Assembly (NCBI GenBank): GCA_019722365.1 | Contig: JADFUC010000834.1 | Span: 1-64,000 of the forward strand | Origin: Lithospermum erythrorhizon | Lineage: Eukaryota > Streptophyta > Magnoliopsida > Boraginales > Boraginaceae | Direction: 5' to 3' | DNA: 64,000 nucleotides | Part shown: one piece after another, positions 11,701 through 23,640 of the stretch | How the letters are laid out: the number at the start of each line of letters is the position of its first letter | Position numbering within the stretch: the stretch's first letter is position 1 | Position numbers and translations under genes: made by a program | The notes under the pieces: generated by a model | Seen by the model: the letters and a program-made list of their open reading frames with translations, nothing else | What the model was told of the DNA's origin: nothing | Database searches by the model: none

Positions 11701-13599
11701 TATAGAGCTTCTCGAGACGCCGGGCAGGGCTTGTCCAGCCTGCCAAATAGGTGCTCCAAGTTGAGCCTCATATGCTCAGACCATCTCAAGATGAAGCTAC
11801 TAAATCCCTTGAGTAAAACATACAATACCAATGCAACCAGGCATCCATATCCCTTATGTTGGTGATCAACATTGACCAGTCTAGCATTGGCATCTCAAAA
11901 AGTCTACATCAACAAATAACCCTCAAGATTATGCTGCTAAAGCCCCTGTGGTGAAATTGCAACCTCAAGATAGGATTATGCTGCTAAGGCTACTAGATTG
12001 CACCCGCACTGCATTCAAGAACTCTCGATCTCGGGGACTAAAAGTTAAGTTAAAGACATAGTTGCCTAAGAAAAGAAAATAACATGGCAAAACAAAGTGG
12101 CAAGATGATCTCACTGATCTTCCCAGTGTAATCACCAAAGTACTACAACAAACTTTCGGGACTCGAGAGACTTTATGGAAGTATATCTCAAGAATGTGAT
12201 ACTACTAGATGGTGAGAAGATACCTGGCGCATGACCAACCGATGTGACCTTAGATGATCTAAAACTCAATAGCTGGGAAGCTGTGATCTAGAACCAATTG
12301 GTATAGACGGTGGATCTATACACTACCAACTAGAAGCATCCAAGCTCCACACATGAATAAAGTATGCAGTTCATGGCGTGGGCAAGTAGCACAAAGCCGA
12401 GCGCCAAGGGCATCCTACCCACATGTTTACCCATATCCACGTAATCCAAACAAGAAACCCTCGTGGGATTACTCTTACTAAAGCCTTCGAGTTGAAATTA
12501 ATCTAAAGATGGGACTATGATGCTCAAACTCCCAGATTGCAACTCCGGACCGGATTCAAGAGTACACAACTGAAGCCTTTGGATTCGGGGACCAAGTAAA
12601 ACTCAAATCATAGAAGGAAGAAAAATAGAAATTTGAGGTTCTTTAAAGAGCCCGAGGGGCTCATAATACATACCCAACATACGATTTAGAGTTTTAACAT
12701 AAGTCCCCTAGACTCAAAGGGTCTCTGTAAGGATATATCTCGGGACAAAACATACTACGCAGAAGCATGAACATTCTACCCAATCCAAAGATAGTTCATG
12801 TCAGCGATCCTCAAAAAGTATATCCTTGGGACCTACACCTCCAAGCAATGTGGACAATAATACGATGAAACTAAATGGCTTAGAACTAGAGTTCACCTCA
12901 AGAATCCTTAATAGCGATACTTCACTCAACCTTACGCTATATATATAGTCCATGAACAAAGTGGTGCCATACGAAGAGTTAATGTCGACGCTCTACTAAC
13001 ACAAGCTACCCATATCTATGTTCCAAGAGAAAACTCACAAGCAAAAGGCGTAAGGATAAATCGACATCGACAAAGGAAACCATGGAGTGCTGGGCTTAGA
13101 TAACTCCATGTTGAAAGCTCACAAGTCTTATGCCATGCGCGAGAAGCTTGATGAAATTGATCAAAGTGCAAAGACGAGGCGCCCCAAAGCTTTAAAGTAC
13201 CTCAACTAAATCAAAAGATGTTATACCAAAAAAAGACGGGTAGTGAAGATCAACCACCAACCAATTGGAACACCAACTCACAAATCGGTCTTTCAGAAGT
13301 TGGGGGCAAACAATCAAGAGAAAAAGATGGTCTTCATAAGACTGGGGACAACAAGTCAAGGGGCCAGATTCAAGAGTGGTACCCACAAACTCCATCAAGG
13401 CAGACAAGTAATTAGACGGGTGCACATACACCACATATCTGAATAAGGCAATACATCAGTTGCATGCAAAGTATGGACTCGCGCAATGCCACAACCTCTC
13501 CAACAAAATGGGAGAAACCATCAAGTGGACAACCTTGTCATTCGGGACAGACACTTGCCTTGTTGAAGTCATCAAAGATACACCACGCTTCTAGACAGA

Positions 13600-13810
13600 A
13601 GGGTAAACTATCTACAACTCTCTGATATGAGCCTAAACTATCTACAATCTCCTTGACATGAGAAGAAACCGTCTCCAATTTCCTCGACATGAGAAGAAAC
13701 TGTCTCCATTCTCCTTGATATGAGTCTAAAATGTCTACCATCTCCTTGACACGAGGCTAAACTTTTCACGGAATTCTTGATGAGAGCATAAAACACCTAT
13801 TACACTCCTG
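13600..13810. repeat. Tandem repeat array 3 in element A (about 34 bp unit)
   Basis: Five to six imperfect units of the form tctccttgacatgagaagaa then actgtctccaa. The layout parallels array 1 (unit ending in a -gag-taaac word) and the same gaactac..tttgacttgatccc module follows at about 13837. Array 1 plus module and array 3 plus module therefore look like an ancient duplication. Confidence 0.65.
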
Positions 13811-14179
13811 GACGAGAGTCTAAAACATCCACTCCCATGAACTACATTTTGACTTGATCCCAATGGGTATGTAGGCAACTTGGCAGACCCAAGTCCACTC
13901 ATAACGTTAAATAAATTTCATATTGTCCCATATGCAAGAAACATAGAGCACCTACCTGGTTGAAAGGTAGGAAGACAACATCGCTAACCCATCAGGGCCA
14001 GAGGATCAAAATTCATAAGGAGCAAAAGAAGTCAGGAACATACCATGTACTACTCAACAAGCCTCCAAAGGAACACAAGGCTATCCAAAACACAAGCCTC
14101 TAAAGCCGGTCGGGATAGAGCTACGATACCTAACAAGCTCCTAAATAACTACTAACGAGCTCCAAAACATGCAAAAAAA

Positions 14180-14530
14180 TTTAAACCTATGAGAGTTGGA
14201 ATTAATTATCCATAAAATTAACATGACTTAAATTCATGTTAAATCTATCCCAAATTAAGTTTTGACATATCTTTGGAGGATTAGAAATTAATTCGAAACT
14301 CGTGGAGTTAATTTTAAATCTATATGGTGTCGACTAATCTTTTATCAAATTCCACATGATTTAAATTCATGTTGACTAGAATTAATTTTTTGATATCCCT
14401 TGAGGATACGGGATTAATTCTAGAAATTCTTATTAATTTTAGACTTTCATTAAGTCAGAGTTAATTACTACAAATAGTTAACATGACATGCACCATGCTG
14501 ACTAGAATTAATTTCCACACATCCCTGTGA
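14180..14530. repeat. Palindromic catgacttaaattcatg repeats before the 3' LTR of element A
   Basis: The nearly palindromic word catgacttaaattcatg, or close variants, recurs about every 120-140 bases (near 14223, 14358 and 14483), each followed by a tatcc...gaattaattt-type segment. The same block, in the same order, occurs before the 3' LTR of element B at 42380-42700. Confidence 0.6.
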
Positions 14531-14691
14531 GGATTCCTGGCATTAAGTCAAAGTAATCATAAACCTTCAAGAGGTTAGATCAACTATCCCAAATATGACA
14601 TTAAACCATCTCAAAAATGGCTCAAATTGCAGATTGTCATTAAAGACCATTGGGTTTAACCCCGGCAGTTACCAAGTATGTGCCCGGGTTC

Positions 14692-14702
14692 GAGGGGAAA
14701 TT
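14692..14702 (+). promoter_or_regulatory. Polypurine tract of element A
   Basis: The tract gaggggaaatt directly precedes the TG of the 3' LTR. The sequence just upstream (accaagtatgtgcccg) is shared with element B at 42744-42760. This is the expected site of plus-strand priming during reverse transcription and identifies the following LTR as the 3' one. Confidence 0.6.
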
Positions 14703-16244
14703 TGTAGACAGTATAAATTTAATAGTTATTTTTAATTAAATTCAGTTCATTTTGAATTAGTTAAATAATTAAATAAAAATCGATTGCATACGTTACACGA
14801 GGCGATTAGTGGCTTCGATCAAGTCCAACGTAAATCGAATGCAATAATAAGGGTTCCAAAGAATAAACCCTCGAAATTATGAAGTCAAATCATAATTTTA
14901 TATTAATTTAAAACCTAATTTTTAAACTTGAAATAGGATTTCGAAAGTTACGAGACTGAATTTAATATATCAAGGAAATAATCAACAATATAAATGTGTT
15001 TCGATTTAGAAAAAGTCTAGAATTTTCCTATTTCTTCATGAAATAGGCGCCCCCATTCTATGACTTCAAGGCAAAGTAATTTCTATCAAATCGACGGTCC
15101 AGATCTTGTTTCAAAATCAATGGTTAAGATCGTAATCTATGTGATCACGAATTAACCAATCAGAAGAAAGCCCGAAAACCTATATAAATGCCCCCTCATA
15201 GCCGAAATTCACAACTTTCACAACCAAAAAATACAACAAAAATCTCTTGAGAGAATTTAGCATAAAATAGCTCAAAAGTATTTCTAAAACCTCTTAAGTT
15301 TATTGTTTTCGTGAAAACCACCAAAACACCGAACTGAAACCTAAATAAAGGCCCCTTTAAATCGAGGGAAGAGCGGTTAAGACAAAAATCTTCGACACCA
15401 AACCAAAAATGTGCCTAATATTAAGAGATTGGGTTGAATTCATCGCACAAACGCAGTACTCCCTCTGTGAACAACACTCCAAAATCACTTGCACTGCCAA
15501 GTCAAATCTCACAAATCAAATTACTATAGGATTAAGCTTCTAAGGCTCATGTAGGAAATCCAGGTAGGATATAAGCCGCATAGCCCCTATATGCAGGTCA
15601 AGAAATACGGAGTAAGCTTCTAAGGCACCCTCGACAAGTATTGCTAAGCATATCCACAAAGGATAGCACAGTTAAGATCTCGAGTATGTCGTTAAGCACC
15701 GAACTCAATCTAGCCGTGACGATCAAGCTGCTAAGGCACCCAAGCTAGACACATATCCAAATCAAGTCTAAGTCCCATGACTAAGTCCAAAGACCAAGAT
15801 CAAGTCCATATGTACCACACGGATCAAAGCCGCTTTTTTTAAGTGAACTCCGGCTCGGACCATATCATCCAAATCAAAGACCAAGTCCAAGATTAAGTCT
15901 TCTATCCGCCTACTACCCACACAGTCCGCACTCCTATCCAAATTTCATATCAAAAATCGAGGCACAAATCCAAATCCAGCTCAGGATCACATAACGGTTC
16001 AAGCACAAATCCAGCCTCATTCCAGGTGCCTAAATCAAGTTCAAGATCCAAATCAAGTCCAAGACTACATCAAGTCCAACTCCAACATCTCAAGAAGTTA
16101 ACAATCCGTTTAAAGAACAATAGATTGATAGTCGAACCCCAATCGATTTGATAAATCTTCTTTGTACCTAGATAGATTTCCCCAAAGAGGTTTTATTGTA
16201 TTGGTGCGCATATATTATAAATAATAAAATCTTTCTACGCTACA
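14703..16244 (+). mobile_element. Element A, 3' LTR (1542 bp)
   Basis: It starts with TGTAGACAGT directly after the purine tract and ends in ...tttctacgctaCA. It shares blocks with the other LTRs of this family (28519-32694, 42776-44552, 46627-48240): the cgattgcat...cacgaggcgattag segment near the start, the cctaatattaagag and gggttgaat words in the middle, and ttttattgta ... ataaataataaaatctttct at the end. The short open frames inside are not coding. Confidence 0.8.
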
Positions 16245-16450
16245 TGTAATTATAAATTACTTTCGTCAAACCAACTTATAAGTCGAGCAAAAAGTTGAAA
16301 GAAAAAAATGTTAGGATTTGCTACTTTTTTATTTCAACTTATAAATTATAGGTAAAATAAACTTAGCCAAACACATTTTTAACTTATTTTTTTATCAAAT
16401 CAACTTATAAATTAATTTTGATAAAAAATAAGCTTACCCAAACACCCTCT
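16245..16450. mobile_element. Right half of the MITE-like repeat split by element A
   Basis: It continues the acttataa-rich sequence found left of element A and ends with aagcttacccaaacaccct, an imperfect inverse of the ggggtgttt end at 5197. Confidence 0.35.
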
Positions 16451-16541
16451 TAATCATCTCACCTACTTTGGCTTAGGTATTACACATAAACTATTCCATA
16501 TATACAACCCTCTCATCATTATGTGGATTAAACAACAATTT

Positions 16542-16813
16542 AATACTCCCTCATTCCCATAAAATTTTTCTATTTTCACATTTATTTTTTTCATAATTTT
16601 TTTGATTTGACGAATGTTTATGTGTTTTATAAAAAAAAAGTCAACTTTAAGAATTCACTTTGACATAAATAAAGTATTGGATCGAACTTTTTTTGGTGTC
16701 AAGGTAATAGATGAGAAGTCGTCGACTTCCGGTACAAGTAAAAGAATGGGACCTATAATAACTAGTTTTAAAAAGTGAAAGCTAGACAATTTTTATGGGA
16801 AGAAGAAAGTAAT
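16542..16813. mobile_element. Stowaway-like MITE
   Basis: The left end ctccctcattcccataaaat and the right end, whose reverse complement reads ctttcttcttcccataaaaa, form terminal inverted repeats around about 270 bp of non-coding sequence. The ctccctc terminus is the usual Stowaway (Tc1/mariner) signature. Confidence 0.7.
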
Positions 16814-17228
16814 ATTTATAATGATTTTATTTTTACAATTACTTCTTCGAATATTCATTAACCATTATGTATGTTCTGAATCTTTTGCTATTATTCTATA
16901 TTCAGTGATGATTAGAGAATTTTTATTAATCATGAATAGGTGCATGAGGATGGAGTTGTTTCAATTTACTATATATAGGTTGATTTTTTTCTTTATAATA
17001 TTCTAATATATAAGAGAAAAAAATTTAAGTAGGACAAAAATTTAAAGATGAAAAAAATAATTTTATTAGGCAGGGAACACCTCTACGCTTCGATTAAACT
17101 CTGTATTTTTTTGTTGATTATTAAGGTTAAGATTATAAATTTACAATAATTCTCAACCCCTTATCCTATAATAAAGATTCTAACCCTGATCTCAAAAGCA
17201 TCGGGCGTAAGGTTATACCAACCGCTAG

Positions 17229-18012
17229 GACCATTCGACATCAACCACCAAGAACATCTTCACCGGGGTCTATTTTGAACAGACCCCAATTTCATTGTTA
17301 GTGCATCAAGTCGTCAAGTATTTCACAGCTGTCACCACCTCACAACTTCTCCTCGACATACGTGAAACTATACGAGAGCCGAGAGAATCCTTCGAGCAAG
17401 ATATTGTTGCATTGTTTGAAGAAGATTCGAAGATACTTTCCAGAATCTTTCGCCAAGTAAGATATCATTGCCTTTATTTTTGTTAAGATCTTTGGAAGAT
17501 ACGATTTCATTAAGCAAAAGGGCATTAATGGACGCATCAACAAGATTTATATCGCCTAAAAATAAAATAGGAAAGAAGGGACCGATTCATTGAATGTCTA
17601 CGAGATGGAAGTTTTCGTTATAGTAATATTTGCTATAAACGTTGAATGTGCCTACACTATATAAGAGCTTCTAATGCATTTAGCTGTGGAAAACAAGAGA
17701 GGTTTCGATAGCTTGTATCAAGCATACGAAATAAAGGAGAGTATTTTATTTGTGTAGGTTGAATGCACGGAGTATTACATAAACTCCTTTAGTATCAGAC
17801 AACCTGCTCCTGCGAAACCCGGTTACAACAGCCTTATATTAGAGAATAGATCACGTGAAAGGACAGCCATTACCAGTGATGGGGTAGTGTATGCGAAGGA
17901 TAGGAGCGTTATAGTTGGGGAGCCGGAGCTTATGCCATCTCGTATCGAGGTGAATAGTAGCGAAGAGAATTCGGGAGCATCTCGAGTAAAAGACCTTATT
18001 TGTAATTTTTGA
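17229..18012 (+). CDS. Two-exon open frame of unknown function (possible gene fragment)
   Basis: An open frame runs from 17229 to a donor at 17456 (cgccaa|gtaaga). A second open stretch starts after an acceptor at 17757 (tgtgtag|gttgaa) and ends with a stop at 18010-18012. Both splice edges are phase 0, so joining them keeps the frame: an upstream part of up to 76 codons with the block LLLDIRETIREPRESF, then 84 codons containing FSIRQPAPAKPGYNSL and EPELMPSRIEVNSSEENSG. The composition (charged, few rare residues, no stops) looks coding, unlike the AT-rich surroundings. An acceptor at 17281-17282 could be the true exon edge. No start methionine is evident, so exons may be missing upstream. 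I do not recognise the family. It could be the 3' end of a real gene or a captured fragment. Confidence 0.4.
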
Positions 18013-20828
18013 TCATATTGGAATCCTTCACTGGCAACCGGCCTGCATTTAGCTTTTTATTATTTTGGCATCAAATCGAAGGTCAAACCTGCAGGCTTTT
18101 ACTTTTGAATATTTTACTTTTCTGCCAATAGTTGTTGGTCTTAGAAAGTTATCGACAGCTGGTCTCCGTCACTTTGTGATATCGGATTACACAATTTCAT
18201 TCATATCCTTGATAATGTTTACATACAATAAATATTTCGCAAGTTCGAATCTCATGATGAGCATTTTACAGTATGTTTCTGTATATTCCTTGTTGAATGC
18301 CCATCATCTTTCAAATGGAGAATTTTACACAGTACTTTTTGTGTCTATTTCTTGTAAGATGAGCATTGTTTTGTTTGTTTCTTACATTATACAATACACA
18401 CTTCTTTTACATGATATTTATATTTGATATTTATAATTCTTTAATTTATCTTGCAAAGTGTTTTTATAATTCTTCAATTCATTATGTAAAGTGTTCTATT
18501 ATTTTATGGACGAACAAGTGAAAAAATCAATCTAAAATAGTTTAAATTGTTTTTTATCTTATTTATTTTTGTTTGAGATTATAAAATTTATTATAATAAA
18601 ATGTAATATCTTATGTAAGTCGCCTTTGCATAGAAAATTGAAATGAATTATCAAGGTATGATAATTTTATAAATATAAGTGGCCTTTGCAAAAAAAAATT
18701 GAAACGAGAAGGTCCAAAATTTTGATGTATCATGATCCTAAAGTTGCTTCAAGGAAAATTGAAATTTCAAATGAATTTTCTTTTGATAATAGTAAATTGA
18801 ACATGTCGATTATCTCCATAAAATTGGTATTAATTATAAGAAGAAATGATAATATCCGATTGGATTACTTGTGAACCAAGGATTAACATGCCGACATCCC
18901 CAATCGGTAATAACAAGTCATGTCATCAAGATTAAATCATTTGATTTCCATAGTCCAAGGTATGGAAAGAGTTTGATGAGCCTTTATTTTGTGTGTTCTT
19001 TCGGTCTTATTAGTTGACAAAAAATTATTATCAATTCTATGAATGGAAATTTGGTACTTCACTTTCATCACCTCTCTAGAGATGTTGCCTGACGAAATAC
19101 TACAGTTGACTTTGATTGATACAAACGTGATCATTTTGAATACTATAATGCTTCATTACATTTATTTAGGAATCAATCAAAGATATAGAATCATGTTGGT
19201 TGAAATACTTAAGTTCAACTGCTAATTTAAACATTACTGGTTTCAATATATTTCAATTGATGTTTTTTGTTTTATTTCTCGAATATTATAATTTATTTTG
19301 AAATTAACTTGTTACATGAATTTTAAAGATATACGTATTATAATAGAAAAATCCTATAACAAATATGAATTTGTAGATTTTTCTTAACATGATTGATTTT
19401 TTGTATGGTCAAAGCGCTCAGAAAAGGTTAATTGATTAAAATGAATTTGAGGGAATATGTTTAATCTAAAATAACTTTTTCTTTTTTAAAATTAAGAGTC
19501 AATTATCAATTTGATCCCAAAAAGTGGGATCAAGTTGTATTTTGATCCCTGATAGTTCAAACGTTGGAACTATTCAAGCTCTCTGGAGAGAAAATTAATT
19601 TTTAAGACCAATTTAAAGTAAAAATTAATTTAAAGTCACAATTGAATTTTTAAGTGATTATTGAAGATTTTTATGACTCCTTCTATCCTTACAAGTTTGT
19701 TTAGTTTTTAATTTTGATTGTTGATTTTTTAATTTATTTTATAACACAAATTATCTTATTAATCGTAAAGTAGGATGTTAATACTATATTTTGGAGTCTC
19801 ATATTAGGAGCTTACATAATTTAGTAAGCATGATGTTTATAAATGTTATAATTATACTTTCACCTTAATTTAAGTAGAAGCATGTAACCATTCCCCACAA
19901 ACAAATATCTTATAGGATGATTCAACGATGTATAACTATGTAAACATGATGTTTATAGAATTTGTGTAATCTCGTAAGTAGAGATTATAAAATAAAGATC
20001 ATTACATTTGTAGTACATTCAAGTACTCCAAATGAAAATAAATTTAACCAAATTCTATAAACATGATGTTATAAACATAATGTTGTGTAACTATCTAAAC
20101 ATAATGTTATAAACATTTTCATTCAATTAATGATGTTGTTCAATATGGTTAAATAAATTTTGTAAGCAAGTGCTCCGTATTTAATCTATGTTTTGACATA
20201 TTTGATCACAAATGAGATTACGCTCTTTATTTACATAAAAATGAAAAACTTATCAAATATATGACATAATACAATCAATTCAAATCACAATATACTAAAC
20301 TAACTCTAATCCTCGATATTCTCTAATACCCTCACAAACGGAGCAAACAGAGATAGAAGGCTTAACGATTGACTTATTTGTTAACACCCACATATAATAT
20401 AATTCCTAACCTTTGCATAACTATGATAGATAATATAAATGTGGCTTCAATAATTTCAAATGAGATTCAACTTTTTATTTAATACAATCAAATCAAATCA
20501 AATCATAATAATATGTTAAACCTAGATATTATACTCGAATGTTCTCTAATAAGTTCACTCAATAATATTACTACGATGGGGAAAATCATTCTGATATAGC
20601 TTGGGCGTCGGCTGCCCAGTGTCACTTACTTAAGCGTCATATTAAAAATGTCATTTAAAATTAATTAGAGCGAAGCGCCCTCTAAGTTAATCTTAGGCAG
20701 CTTTTAGAGACTATATCTTAGGCAGTAGCTTTTAAAATATAATTTTATTTTAAAAAAAAGCGAAAAAATAACGACTTTATTACATCCTTGATCCCCTCCC
20801 GCCTCCTCGGCCAGCCCATGCTTATGAT
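18013..20828. other. AT-rich intergenic sequence
   Basis: No gene is supported. A 120-codon hydrophobic open frame at 18065-18427 has no recognisable family and is probably chance. At about 19820-20120 the word aacatgatgtttataa and near-palindromic variants (cataatgttataaacat) recur five or six times. Near 20630-20710 there are gcgtcat / aagcgcc words resembling the region at 27170-27260, which could mark the two ends of a disrupted CACTA element. Confidence 0.35.
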
Positions 20829-22374
20829 GTAATAACCCGCTGAAAAAAAAAATTTAAATTTGGTCGTGGGGTGGGACCGAGGATATTTTAAATAATCTCG
20901 ATGATAATATTATTTCGCCAAAATTTTTAGCCGAATTACATTTATAATTTAGTAGTTTTGCCATGAATATTTTATCTTTGGAATGGGTTCGTGGAGATTT
21001 AAAATGCGATAGCGGAGAAATTAGCAAACCGAGCAGGACTCGAGTTTTAAATATCTAGTCATGCTTATCTTCCACATCATCATTATCAAACACTTACATC
21101 ATCATCTTTTTCATGCTATGGCGAAATATTCACCCCTCCCCTTAAAAATTTCATTTTCCATTTCTCTGTGATTATCGCTTAAACTTCAAAATCGGTTGTA
21201 GAGAATATTGTTCTCCCATCCAGTTCTCTTCGGCGATTAGGTAAATTTCAAGTCTTTGAGATACTTCTTGGGTTTTGACATAGTTGACTTTTAGTTGACT
21301 TTTCTTAATTACGTTTATGATAAATCTTGGTTAGTTATGGGTTACTGTGGCGTATTTGAGTGATGGTCGTGATTTAGAGAGGGGGTTGTTTGAGGCGTTA
21401 TGGTCAGTTGACTTTTGAAGTTTCGTTGACTTTTAGGTTGATATTTTCTAAAACTTTTTAAATGTGTAGGAGGTTATATTGGGACCTTATTATGATTGTT
21501 ATGATGTTAAATTGGTGATTTAAAATTGATTAAAGGGTGTTATGTTGAAAAGTGAAAATTCCAAGTTGAGTTATAACTGATATTTCGGAGTATAGGTTGT
21601 TAATTATGGACCAGCTGATTAATTAGAATGACTTATAAGTTGATTTGTAATGAGAAAGTGATAAGATGGAATTTAGCGGGGGATCGATTGGGTTGTGTCC
21701 GATGGGATTATAATTCGATAGTTTATCCGTCCAATTTAAGCCATTTAGAAATAGTTCCCCAGAATTGGTTATGTATCCTCTAGGCATGAAGTATAGTAAT
21801 AAGGTTTTGATCATACTTTACGGGTATTTTGTTAGGCGTTGTCGTGGAAAAGAGGTTACCTTGATTGTCTTTAGCGAAGGTTTTTACGGTAGCTAGCGAG
21901 AGTGAAGTACTTATCTCATGGTGTTGCTACGTACTTACCTTGATTTGTGATATACATGTTATTGTGGTGTGATTATGTTAGAATGATGTACATGCTATTG
22001 TATTATGATTATGAGAGAATGATATACATGTAATTGTTGTATGATATGACATGTGATTGTGTTTCTGTGGCGCTGGAGATTTCTGGAGGTACGTTATGGC
22101 TTGAACTCCCAACTTATGATGCAGATTACTGTGGCCTTGGCGGCATTATTATAATATGTGGCCTTATGCAGATATGTTTATGGCCTTGTCGGCGGTTGTG
22201 ATTGATTTACGATTGTGGGATGTTTTAAGCTGTGTCGTTGTAATACTGTTTGGGAGTAGAGTAGTTGTTGGGTTATGTGTGAGTTGAGGCCTTGAGTATC
22301 AGGGGGTGACCACATAGTTGATTCTTAGGGATTGGGTGACTTTCTCCTTCCTTGCCGGGATATGTATTATTTTA

Positions 22375-22620
22375 TCTTACGGTATAGCGTGCGGTTTGGC
22401 CTTATCTTCCGGTATAAGAGCGGTATGACTCTCTTTTGATCGCTTTGCTGTGTGCATTGTCGGTGTGTGCATACTGCGGTATAAGCGTCTTGGTTTGGCC
22501 TTATACTTCGATGTAAATGGGTATGAGTCTTTTGATCAGCTTTCTTTGTATGCGTTGTCGATGTACTATGCTACATTATAGCGTGCGGTTTGGCCTTATA
22601 CTTCGGTATAAGGCGGTGTT
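22375..22620. repeat. cggtataag / gtttggcctta tandem field inside the LTR-like unit
   Basis: Imperfect units of about 100 bp contain gcggtttggccttat, cggtataag, gtatgactctt, ttgatc and gctttgctgtgtgcattgtcg. Three units are visible here. The inverted copy at 30590-30970 carries more, and shorter, units. Confidence 0.6.
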
Positions 22621-23383
22621 TATTAAGCGGTTGATCCCGTTCTAGCGGGTAGACGGATTGGTATATCGCGATTAGAGGTTGGTATAGTTGTGGAGATATG
22701 AGATAGAGTTGATGACTAGATTTATAGTGGTTGTTGGTCTATGATTTATTTGGGTGATTATGTGCTTCTTAAAGGACCTTGACTATATCTTATATTATGC
22801 TTGAGACCTTCTTGAAACCTTATTGTATGACTGATTAAATAGTCACGGATATATATTATTCATATTTGACTATTAAAATTACGACTATGGTTTCGTTGGT
22901 AAGTTCGCCCCGTGTTAAGTTTCCTTCAAAACCCCGGCTTACGCCGCACCGCTACGGGCGGCATTTTTCGTTTGTGCCCGAGGTTGTGGTGGCTAGTTGA
23001 GCCAAGAGAATTTTGTTGGAGAGTTTGTTAAGTGGCTAGGTGGCGTCGGTGGGCGGGGATCCTCACGGTCTCATTTTGATGTGTTGTCAACAGGTTTTCA
23101 TTGTTGTATTTCCTTTTTGAAATCTTAGCCTTGTCATTGGTCATTACGTGACCGGGATGCGATGCGTATCATCTGGTGGCAACCTTTCCGGCATTACTTT
23201 ATTTTAGGATATGTCTTGTGGCCTTGTATATATATGGGTTGGTCATTTCGATATCGTGATGGATTATAAATTTTTAAAAGCTGACTTTGATTTGGGAAAC
23301 TTAATTGCAATCCACAATTTTGGATAAGCAATTATTTTCGCTTAGATCGTCGGTTTGGTGACTACAGTGTTCACGGATTTGTA

Positions 23384-23590
23384 ATGACTCGGGCGGCCAT
23401 TTTAGGCGGAGTCGTCTACGCAATCCCCGGCCAGCCACCGCGCCCCCGCTCGCGTACCCGCGGCCGTACCCCGGCCGTACCCCGCGCTACGACTAGAGGT
23501 TGTACCCCGCGGCCCGGCCAGCCACCACCACGGTCGGCCACGCGCCTCTCTTGGGCGTCGGATTTCCAATTGTCGGTGTCACGATGACGG
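23384..23590. repeat. GC-rich gccgtacccc/ggccagccacc patch
   Basis: A sharply GC-rich stretch sits in AT-rich surroundings, with repeated ggccagccacc, cgcgtacccg and ggccgtacccc words. It is open in one frame (67 codons rich in R, P and T) but looks like expanded short repeats rather than a gene. The inverted sister copy lacks it at the equivalent place. Confidence 0.5.
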
Positions 23591-23640
23591 CGATTTCAGT
23601 GCGTCCCCGAAAACATTGACCAGCTTTGATTGTCGACTTT

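Larger units (their letters stand above)
6618..14702 (+). mobile_element. Element A, internal region of a Tat-like Ty3/gypsy element without RT or integrase
   Basis: This lies between two LTRs of the same family and ends in a purine-rich tract directly before the 3' LTR. The first 2.3 kb contains gag and protease remnants, full of stops and frameshifts. The remainder holds three arrays of short tandem repeats and two copies of a module containing gaactacgtttgacttgatcc (about 10688 and 13837). Element B carries one such module near 39390, after its integrase. I looked for the reverse transcriptase and integrase blocks that are clear in element B and did not find them. This makes element A a non-autonomous or heavily deleted member. 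Confidence 0.65.
20829..23640 (+). mobile_element. Second-family LTR-like unit, + orientation (probable solo LTR)
   Basis: It begins TGTAATAACCCGCTGAAAAA and has no coding capacity. A related copy lies inverted at about 29819-32283; its minus strand begins TGCAATAACCTGCT and follows the same order of blocks. These are tagttgactttt-type words after about 450 bp, then a field of cggtataag / gtttggcctta repeats, then ggcggca, ggatcctc, catgggttggtc-like and gatggattataaa words. Starting with TG and ending without internal gag or pol suggests solo LTRs of a long-LTR gypsy family. The right edge is uncertain and no target duplication was found for this copy. Confidence 0.5.

Noticed and set aside
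18065..18427. 120-codon hydrophobic frame that could be a membrane protein
   Set aside because: AT-rich codons (I, F, Y, L, S) give hydrophobic translations by chance; no family motif, no splice signals and no conserved start context.
22375..22620. Possible CRISPR-like or regulatory array of cggtataag repeats
   Set aside because: This is a plant genome; the units are imperfect, contiguous and part of a transposon-derived unit present elsewhere in the window.
23384..23587. 67-codon arginine/proline-rich frame
   Set aside because: The open frame is a by-product of GC-rich short repeats, and the sister unit lacks it.
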